Origin: an uncultured Pseudobdellovibrionaceae bacterium
Lineage (GTDB): Bacteria > Bdellovibrionota > Bdellovibrionia > Bdellovibrionales > Bdellovibrionaceae
Length of the DNA stretch: 11,080 nucleotides
Assembly: GCA_937900305.1 (NCBI GenBank)
Contig: CALCCV010000345.1
Span: forward strand, 1 to 11,080
Reading direction: 5' to 3'
Both the position numbers and the translations under genes were made by a program. Position 1 is the stretch's first letter; each line of letters opens with the position of its first letter. This document shows positions 5,857-11,080 of the stretch, piece after piece. The notes below the pieces were generated by a model. It saw only the letters and a list, made by a program, of their open reading frames with translations. It was not told the origin of the DNA and searched no databases.

Positions 5857-8112
5857 TCAGCCGATCTTTTTGACCGTCGACGTATTGGGACTCGTCGATG
5901 GCCCGCTCGCCGCCGGCGCAGATGATCCCGTCGGTGCCCCAACTTGCGGTGCCCCTGGCTTCGGTGCAGCCGCCATAACAGCACCTGGCTTCGTTGGTTC
6001 TGGTTTGGCGTCGTTCGAAAAAATCTCGCGCGGAACATTCACGCCCTTCGCATTGAGTTTTTCGATAAAGGTCGGAATTGTACCTCGCCACAAAAACTGA
6101 CCAGTGATGCGACGATTCTTGTCGAATCCGGTTTCTTTAAAATAAAAAATTTCGTTCAAGTTGACGACGTCCCCTTGCAAACCACTGACTTCGGTAATGC
6201 CCATGATTTTACGAGTTCCATCTGACAGTCGAGAAATCTGAACTATCAAATGAACCGCTTTAGAAACTTGTTCGCGAATCGCGCGAACGGGCAAGTCCAT
6301 CCCCGCCATCATACACAGAGTTTCGATACGTGCTACGCACTCGCGAGCCGAGTTGGCGTGGGTCGTAGTCATCGATCCATCGTGGCCCGTGTTCATCGCT
6401 TGAAGCATGTCGAGGGCCGCGCCGTCACGACACTCACCCACGATGATTCGGTCGGGTCGCATCCTGAGCGAGTTTTTAATGAGATCCCGAATGGTGACGG
6501 CGTTAGATCCTTCCATTGAGGGCGGGCGGGTCTCCAGACGGACCACGTGTTCTTGTTGCAATTGAAGCTCGGCCGCGTCCTCGACTGTGATGATTCGCTC
6601 ATTGGCTGGGATAAACGTCGAAAGCATATTCAACAGCGTCGTTTTTCCCGATCCAGTGCCGCCGCTCACAACCACGTTCAGACCGTTTTCCACACAGATT
6701 CGGAGAAACTCGATCATGTGTTTGGTCATCGAACCCCACTCCACATAGCGATTGGGATCAATGCCACCTTTTTTAAACTTTCGAATGGTGAGTGCTGGTC
6801 CATCAATCGAAAGAGGTTCAATCACCGCATTCACACGACTTCCATCTTTCAATCGCGCATCGACATACGGAGAAGCATTGTTGATTTGACGTCCAAGTGG
6901 AGAGACAATGCGTTCGATGATACGCCGAAGGTGATCATTGGATGTAAAGGTCACCGCACTCAATTGAACTTTGCCATTTTTTTCGATAAAGATTTTTTTG
7001 GCTCCGTTCACCATGATCTCTGAACAATCAGGATCTGCCAACAGATCCTCCAGCGGACCGAGACCCAACGACTCTTCCAAAACTTCTTTGATCACGCGAG
7101 ATCGCTCGTCGCGAGCCATATCTGGCGACTCCTTATCAACCAGTTCAGTGATCAACCGTTTGGTTTTATCGCGCAGATCTTTTTCTTTGCTTTCGTCTCC
7201 GCGAGTTTCGGCCAATAGTTTATTTAAATCTGCGGTGCGAATGAGATCCGTATGCACCCGCAATTTCAAAACTGTTCGCGGATCTAAATTTGAAGCTGAA
7301 CTCGTGGCTGGTGCCATCGATGCCGTCGGTGCGGGTTTGGGCTTCGATAGAGTTTTTAATCGCTGCAAAATTCCACCCGTGAGTTTTCGCACGCAATCAA
7401 AATAGGCCGAGCTCAACGGCAGTCGAGGATTCGCCAATACAAAGGGCTGGAATCTTTGCAACGAAGTTAGCGCCGAAGCCTCATCTTGTGGTGCCATCGC
7501 GATCACTTGAAGTTGCAATTGGTTTTGAATGGCCTGGGGGGAAGCTCCAGGTTGATTGGCTTTGTTGATCAAGAGTTGAAACATATCTCGCGGCAATGTC
7601 GCCGAAAGCAGATCATTGATCAGCCGCTGAGTTTGTGTGACCACCAAAACATCGGGTGTGGTGACGATCAGTCCGCAGGTCGCTTCTTGTAAAATGGCCA
7701 TTTGAAGGGGCGTCATCTCGTTGCCAAGATCGATGACGATGTACTTGTAAATGCGCGAAAAATTTTCGAGCTGTTTAACGAATGAATCTGGTTGAACGTC
7801 CAACCGCTCTTCAGGCCCACGAACTGCGCCAACGTAATGCAAACCGGAAGGATGAATCGCCACAAATTGATTCAACGTTTGTGGCGTAATCCCTGCCGTG
7901 GCCTGGCAGATCTCTTTGATGGTCTTGTTCGGCTTTAAGCCGAGCAAAACGTTCTGATCGCCGATGGTGCGGCTGTCGCAGTCGATGAGCAGCACACTCT
8001 GCTTGAGCTCCATCAACAATGCACATGCCAGATTCGCCGCCGCGACACTTTTGCCGACGCCGCCCTTGCCACCCAAAACACCTATGAGGAAACACCCAGC
8101 ATTGATTGCCAT
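5857..8112 (-). CDS. TadZ-TadA fusion: MinD-like domain plus pilus motor ATPase
   Basis: A 751-residue two-domain cytoplasmic protein. Residues about 1-255 are a MinD/ParA-type ATPase (TadZ/CpaE): deviant Walker A KGGVGKS (16-22), LLIDCD (41-46) and YIVIDLG (124-130). The receiver-like N-terminal domain usual in TadZ/CpaE is missing. A Pro/Ala linker (257-275) leads to a TadA/CpaF secretion ATPase: LGPLEDLLADP (351-361), Walker A GGTGSGKT (484-491), Asp box ITVEDAAEL (508-516), Walker B RIIVGECRD with E560, and the GHDGSMTTTHAN His region (576-587). The tail (about 700-751) is Ala/Pro/Ser-rich and probably disordered. TadA hydrolyses ATP to drive pilin assembly and TadZ places the machine at the pole, so one chain would combine motor and positioning. 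The ATG at 8112 lacks an obvious Shine-Dalgarno sequence. tadB follows 25 nt downstream. Confidence 0.93.
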   Translation of the reverse strand: MAINAGCFLIGVLGGKGGVGKSVAAANLACALLMELKQSVLLIDCDSRTIGDQNVLLGLKPNKTIKEICQATAGITPQTLNQFVAIHPSGLHYVGAVRGPEERLDVQPDSFVKQLENFSRIYKYIVIDLGNEMTPLQMAILQEATCGLIVTTPDVLVVTQTQRLINDLLSATLPRDMFQLLINKANQPGASPQAIQNQLQLQVIAMAPQDEASALTSLQRFQPFVLANPRLPLSSAYFDCVRKLTGGILQRLKTLSKPKPAPTASMAPATSSASNLDPRTVLKLRVHTDLIRTADLNKLLAETRGDESKEKDLRDKTKRLITELVDKESPDMARDERSRVIKEVLEESLGLGPLEDLLADPDCSEIMVNGAKKIFIEKNGKVQLSAVTFTSNDHLRRIIERIVSPLGRQINNASPYVDARLKDGSRVNAVIEPLSIDGPALTIRKFKKGGIDPNRYVEWGSMTKHMIEFLRICVENGLNVVVSGGTGSGKTTLLNMLSTFIPANERIITVEDAAELQLQQEHVVRLETRPPSMEGSNAVTIRDLIKNSLRMRPDRIIVGECRDGAALDMLQAMNTGHDGSMTTTHANSARECVARIETLCMMAGMDLPVRAIREQVSKAVHLIVQISRLSDGTRKIMGITEVSGLQGDVVNLNEIFYFKETGFDKNRRITGQFLWRGTIPTFIEKLNAKGVNVPREIFSNDAKPEPTKPGAVMAAAPKPGAPQVGAPTGSSAPAASGPSTSPNTSTVKKIG

Positions 8113-8121
8113 AATGTTTCT

Positions 8122-8129
8122 TTATCGGT
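8122..8129 (-). promoter_or_regulatory. Possible FliA-type -10 element of the tadZA operon
   Basis: ACCGATAA on the minus strand matches seven of eight positions of the FliA -10 (GCCGATAA), but the -35 position (TGATTATT) matches poorly. If used, transcription would start within a few bases of the ATG at 8112, which fits the lack of a ribosome-binding site there. Weak. Confidence 0.22.
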
Positions 8130-8157
8130 TTTGTCGAAACAATAATCAGTGTAACAA

Positions 8158-8195
8158 AGGTCCAGATCTCACTCTGTCTCGATGTGAGAGGACCT
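8158..8195. repeat. Large inverted repeat in the divergent promoter region
   Basis: AGGTCC (8158-8163) pairs with GGACCT (8190-8195), and TCTCAC (8167-8172) pairs with GTGAGA (8184-8189), giving 12 bp of arm with a 3-nt bulge on one side and an 11-nt loop. It lies between the start of tadZA and the FliA-like promoter of the rightward genes, a position suited to an operator serving both directions. No T-tract follows on either side, so it is not a terminator. Confidence 0.6.
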
Positions 8196-8222
8196 AACGA
8201 TTCTTTCCAAAGGCGACGATAA
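8195..8222 (+). promoter_or_regulatory. FliA (sigma28)-like promoter of the secreted Gly-rich genes
   Basis: TAACGATT (8195-8202), a 12-nt spacer and GACGATAA (8215-8222) match the FliA consensus TAAAGTTT-N11-GCCGATAA at 13 of 16 positions, with a spacer one base longer. The start point would be near 8230, about 33 nt before the ATG. FliA-type promoters are reported to drive attack-phase genes in Bdellovibrio, so this would place the pair in that programme (inference). Confidence 0.45.
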
Positions 8223-8262
8223 GGTGTGCGAAACTGGGTGAGACAGTTGGGGGTTTTACGTG

Positions 8263-9750
8263 ATGTCAAATTTGCCAAAATTTTTATTTGTCGTATTTGG
8301 TGTCATAGTGGCTCTCGGAAGCCTGTCAAAGACAGCCATAGCCGATTCGGCGACTGGAGGTCCTGTCCCTACGTCCACTGCAACAACCACTACAACAGCC
8401 GCCACTGGGACCGCGGCCTCTGGCATCGGCAGTTGGTTTTCATCCTTAGTTTCGGCCGAAGTGGGTGCTTCATTAAATGCGTTGGATGTAAAGAACGCCA
8501 TCTATTCGCTTCCTCCGACGTTGCAAGCGGTTGACAAGATGAATTCACTGGCTGCCGCATATGCGACCGCCCAGAAGGCTTGCGAGCAAAGATATTCGAT
8601 GGCTACTAATCTTTGCGTTCTCAATCGCTCGCCGGCGATGCAGACCTTCACACTGATGCTGCCGACTTTGACTACAGGTCTTTCTACCGTCGTTGACCAG
8701 TGTTCGAGTGTTTCTAAAATTGCTGATGCACTTCAGATTGGCTTGACGGCGTACAATGTTGCCTGCGCAGGGGCGAAGGTTTACTGTGACAACGCTTGTG
8801 GAAAAGCTAAAATTTCCTTAGAGGGAATAAAAAAATTGACCCCCGAGGTGAGTGCAGAGTTGGAAACCAAGTGTGCAGCACTTACAACGGCTCCCCCAGC
8901 ATACCCTTGCGATTCGGCCACCCGTGGCGCCATCCCAGCGCAATTGGCCACACTGGAAGGTGCCGTCGACAAAGAGTTGAATGAAGGGGTTGACGCCCCT
9001 GCAGGTCAATCCGTCGCCGCGCGAAGTAAGACCTGCGGCTCATATGGCATGCAATTGGCGTCCTCGATTCCGGCTGGTTTGCAGCTCGCAAAAAAAATGC
9101 AGGCCGATGGCGATGCATGCAAAAAACAAACGGATGGCAATAACACGGATGACAGCAGCGATCAGCAAACAGCATTAAATTGTGCCGGCGCTGACGCCAA
9201 CACTCCTGAATGCATATGCATCAACAGTCCTCGAACACCGGGTTGCCAAAATGGTCTCGCGAGTCTCAGCGCCACCGCGATGGGCAAGGGCGTGAGCGCC
9301 TTGAAAACCGCTGGCGCGAAATCAACGACCGGCGTGCCCAGCAGTGGCAACCTCGGCGGTCTCGGCGGTGATGGATTCGGTCCCGCCGGTGGCGGCGGTG
9401 GAAAAGCTGGCGGCGGAGCCCTCTCGGGTGGTGGCGGCGCAGGCGTCGGCGGCGGTGGAGCTGGCGGCGGCAAAGGCGATGGAAGATCTGCCGAACCTGG
9501 CGTTGAAGTTCAAGGTGGCAATATGGTCGGCGAAGGCGGCGGCGCCGGTGGTGGTGGCCGCGGGGGCAGCGGGTATGGCGGTTCCAATAGTAAATTAAAA
9601 GCTTATATGCCCGGGGGCGCGAAAGATCCCAAACGCAAAATGGCAGGCTGGTCGCTACCGAATGATATCACTGGCCAAGCCGGAAAATCCAATTGGGAAA
9701 AAGTGCGTGACCGATACAATGACAATCGACGATCGTTTTTAGGGGAGTGA
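8263..9750 (+). CDS. Secreted Cys-containing, Gly-rich protein, unknown function
   Basis: A 495-residue exported protein I do not recognise. The signal peptide has a core at residues 7-21 and a likely cut after TAIA (residue 27). A Thr/Ala-rich stretch follows, then a helical domain of about residues 70-320 with 14 cysteines, an even number that suggests disulfides outside the cytoplasm. Residues about 350-435 are a flexible Gly-rich tract. The end is basic: DPKRKMAGWSLPND, then NWEKVRDRYNDNRRSFL. An in-frame GTG lies one codon before the ATG; I prefer the ATG, with GGGGG about 10 nt upstream. The gene has a FliA-like promoter and a follower gene of similar design 5 nt after its stop. It faces away from the Tad motor operon across a 150-bp region, so a link to the pilus or cell surface is possible but unproven. 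Confidence 0.85.
   Translation: MSNLPKFLFVVFGVIVALGSLSKTAIADSATGGPVPTSTATTTTTAATGTAASGIGSWFSSLVSAEVGASLNALDVKNAIYSLPPTLQAVDKMNSLAAAYATAQKACEQRYSMATNLCVLNRSPAMQTFTLMLPTLTTGLSTVVDQCSSVSKIADALQIGLTAYNVACAGAKVYCDNACGKAKISLEGIKKLTPEVSAELETKCAALTTAPPAYPCDSATRGAIPAQLATLEGAVDKELNEGVDAPAGQSVAARSKTCGSYGMQLASSIPAGLQLAKKMQADGDACKKQTDGNNTDDSSDQQTALNCAGADANTPECICINSPRTPGCQNGLASLSATAMGKGVSALKTAGAKSTTGVPSSGNLGGLGGDGFGPAGGGGGKAGGGALSGGGGAGVGGGGAGGGKGDGRSAEPGVEVQGGNMVGEGGGAGGGGRGGSGYGGSNSKLKAYMPGGAKDPKRKMAGWSLPNDITGQAGKSNWEKVRDRYNDNRRSFLGE
9352..9590 (+). repeat. GC-rich low-complexity tract encoding poly-glycine
   Basis: Irregular GGC/GGT/GGA runs encode Gly-Gly-Gly-Ala type sequence within the secreted protein at 8263-9750. 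The opposite strand shows long proline-rich open frames only because of this composition. Replication slippage here could vary the length in frame. Confidence 0.8.
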
Positions 9751-9755
9751 AGGCA

Positions 9756-10760
9756 ATGAAAAGTACGAAGGTCTTAATCAAGAGCAGTCTTCTGGTTCTG
9801 TCTTTCCTCTGCACTCTGGCAGTTCAGGCAAAGGTCACCTCGGTGGCGCCGCCAACCGAACGCAAGGAAGAAGCGAAAAAGAAACAAACGACCCAAGCCG
9901 ATCCGGCGTTGAATCGATCTGTGAATGACAGTTCAAAAAAAGCGACGGACTGGGCGAGCATTGGCACCATGGCAGGATCGGCACTTGGCATCGGCTACAT
10001 GGCCATGGCGACCACCTGCGAAGGCACTTGCAGCGCCGCTGGTTCGGGTTGTTGCGCCCAGGTTCCAATGTACATCATGTTCGGCACTCAGGCGATATCA
10101 GCTGCAGCCCAGTTTTTACAATCTAAGGAAGAAGCCAAGGGAACGACAGAACGAACGAATGGAAATCAAAAACTCACACCCACATCGTCTTTGCCGACTA
10201 GCGATCCGACGTTTAACGAAACTGTTTTTGGCGACGCCTTGAAGGGCATGAAAGTGGACTACGATAAAATCAATAAAGCGACAGCAGCTCTCAAAACCAA
10301 AGCTGGATACCACGGCTACAAATACGATGAAAAAACTGGCGAACTCACTGGACCCGACGGCAAGAAAATTGGCGGAGGAGCGGGCGGAGCCGGCGGAGGA
10401 TTTTCCAGCGCCGATATGAGCAAAGCTGCGGCCATTGCCAAAGCCATCAAAGAAGGAACTGAAAAGTACTTAGCAGATAAAGCGGGTCTGGTCGGCGAAG
10501 AGAGCGGCAGCGGTGGGGGCGGATCGAAGGGGGCAAACGGCAGCGGCTTCGGGGGAAGTGCTGCGATGGCCGGTTTAGCTGGCGGAGGCAAGCTGGGCAC
10601 AGAAGGATCCAGAAGTGTGGCCGGAATGTCGAAAGACTATTTTGGTGAGCCCATCGGAGTGGCCAATGACAGTTTGTTCGAAATGATGAAGCGCCGTTAT
10701 CAATTGAAAGAAAAGCAAAATTCATTTTTTGACGAATACGAAGCGGCTCTCCAAAAGTAA
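9756..10760 (+). CDS. Second secreted Gly-rich protein, partner of upstream gene
   Basis: A 334-residue exported protein without a recognised family. The signal peptide spans residues 1-25 (cut after VQA). A lysine-rich stretch (RKEEAKKKQ) follows, then a hydrophobic segment with clustered cysteines, TTCEGTC and SGCCAQ, next to MYIMFGTQAISAAAQFL, which may be membrane-associated. The second half holds two Gly-rich tracts (around GGGAGGAGGGF and SGSGGGGSKG). The end reads SLFEMMKRRYQLKEKQNSFF, resembling the end of the upstream protein. The ATG at 9756 has AGGGGAG 8 nt upstream; a GTG at 9747 also opens the frame but overlaps that site. It begins 5 nt after the upstream stop, so the two are translated from one message. 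Shared design suggests the products act together or are exported by the same route. Confidence 0.85.
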   Translation: MKSTKVLIKSSLLVLSFLCTLAVQAKVTSVAPPTERKEEAKKKQTTQADPALNRSVNDSSKKATDWASIGTMAGSALGIGYMAMATTCEGTCSAAGSGCCAQVPMYIMFGTQAISAAAQFLQSKEEAKGTTERTNGNQKLTPTSSLPTSDPTFNETVFGDALKGMKVDYDKINKATAALKTKAGYHGYKYDEKTGELTGPDGKKIGGGAGGAGGGFSSADMSKAAAIAKAIKEGTEKYLADKAGLVGEESGSGGGGSKGANGSGFGGSAAMAGLAGGGKLGTEGSRSVAGMSKDYFGEPIGVANDSLFEMMKRRYQLKEKQNSFFDEYEAALQK

Positions 10761-10773
10761 GATTTTTTTACTC
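10757..10773. terminator. Weak bidirectional terminator between converging genes
   Basis: AGTAA and TTACT (10757-10761, 10769-10773) form a 5-bp stem around an A/T-rich loop in the 30-bp gap between converging genes. On the minus strand it is followed by TTTT. The stem has only one G-C pair, so it is marginal as a terminator. Confidence 0.3.
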
Positions 10774-10790
10774 TAAAATGGTGAGCAAGA

Positions 10791-11080
10791 TCAGTTTTTA
10801 CAAATCAATCCTTCAAATTTTTTTCCTGGCGCTAAGTCTGCGCCAGCGAAAACCACGGCTCTGCGCAAATCGGCGCCCGTTAGTTTTTCTAAATTCAATG
10901 GCTCAAGCAAGACGGCAAACTCTTCTATCGTCATGGATCCCGACCTCACTAGTCTTTCCAGAGATTGGTGGCGCGTCTGGTGCGCTAAAAATCGGTACTC
11001 TTGATTAAAAAGAAATCCTTGCTCAGATAAAAATCGGGCAAGGGGCATCAAACCGATGTGTAAGGAGTTAAAATTCGAGA
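10791..11080 (-). CDS. Unrecognised protein, C-terminal fragment
   Basis: The last 96 codons of a leftward gene whose start lies beyond the right edge; the frame is open to the window end. I do not recognise it. The visible part is a soluble, helical sequence: FLSEQGFLFNQEYRFLAHQ, then TRHQSLERLVRSG, SMTIEEFAVLLEPLN, LTGADLRRAVVFAGADL and a short basic tail. The internal ATG at 11048 has no convincing ribosome-binding site, and similar character continues upstream of it, so I take it as an internal methionine. It converges with the secreted pair, with 30 bp between the stops, and is probably unrelated to it. Confidence 0.6.
   Translation of the reverse strand, partial: SNFNSLHIGLMPLARFLSEQGFLFNQEYRFLAHQTRHQSLERLVRSGSMTIEEFAVLLEPLNLEKLTGADLRRAVVFAGADLAPGKKFEGLICKN

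Noticed and set aside
9162..9513. Long proline- and alanine-rich open frames opposite the Gly-rich gene
   Set aside because: They are shadows of the GGC/GGT-rich coding tract, with no start signals.
1..11080. CRISPR arrays, insertion sequences, integrases, prophage or rRNA genes
   Set aside because: No regularly spaced repeats, transposase or integrase signatures, terminal inverted repeats with target duplications, or rRNA sequence were found.

Overview
The window looks like chromosome from a predatory Bdellovibrio-type bacterium (Bdellovibrionota). The main evidence is a cluster that, as I recall it, matches the B. bacteriovorus host-interaction ('hit') locus: a small secreted protein of 103 aa (Bd0108-like) directly downstream of a secreted YD-repeat protein of 560 aa (Bd0109-like), next to Tad/Flp (type IVb) pilus motor genes. 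The identification rests on size, domain content and gene order, because no alignment could be run. In B. bacteriovorus, lesions in Bd0108 are linked to prey-independent growth and to altered pilus status.

Layout from left to right. 1-629: groES and the 5' end of groEL, reading leftward, with a sigma70-like promoter upstream and no CIRCE operator. 936-1628: an unrecognised secreted protein with a helical, coiled-coil-prone body. 1786-2322: a GNAT acetyltransferase. 2323-2825: a gene-free stretch of about 500 bases that is unusually structured. It has a perfect 15-bp tandem duplication, a possible three-way junction, several further inverted repeats, and a 13-nt motif that occurs twice, each time just 3' of a hairpin and inside an enclosing helix. 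I read it as a candidate structured non-coding RNA of unresolved strand. A clear leftward terminator at 2774-2800 closes the hit gene.

2826-8112: a leftward cluster, in transcription order a TadZ-TadA fusion ATPase, TadB, the YD-repeat secreted protein and the hit protein. The fusion joins a MinD/ParA-type domain and a type II/IV secretion ATPase in one chain. No TadC, Flp pilin, secretin or prepilin peptidase gene is in view.

8113-8262 is a divergent intergenic region with a large inverted repeat and a good match to a FliA (sigma28) promoter facing right. 8263-10760: two tightly spaced rightward genes for secreted, cysteine-containing, glycine-rich proteins that end in a similar short basic motif. 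10791-11080: the C-terminal part of an unrecognised leftward gene that runs off the window.

Working model (inference): TadZ-TadA and TadB power an inner-membrane pilus or secretion platform. The YD and hit proteins act outside the cytoplasm to tie envelope or pilus state to the growth programme. The divergent secreted pair may be made in attack phase under FliA. The structured RNA candidate lies just beyond the hit terminator.
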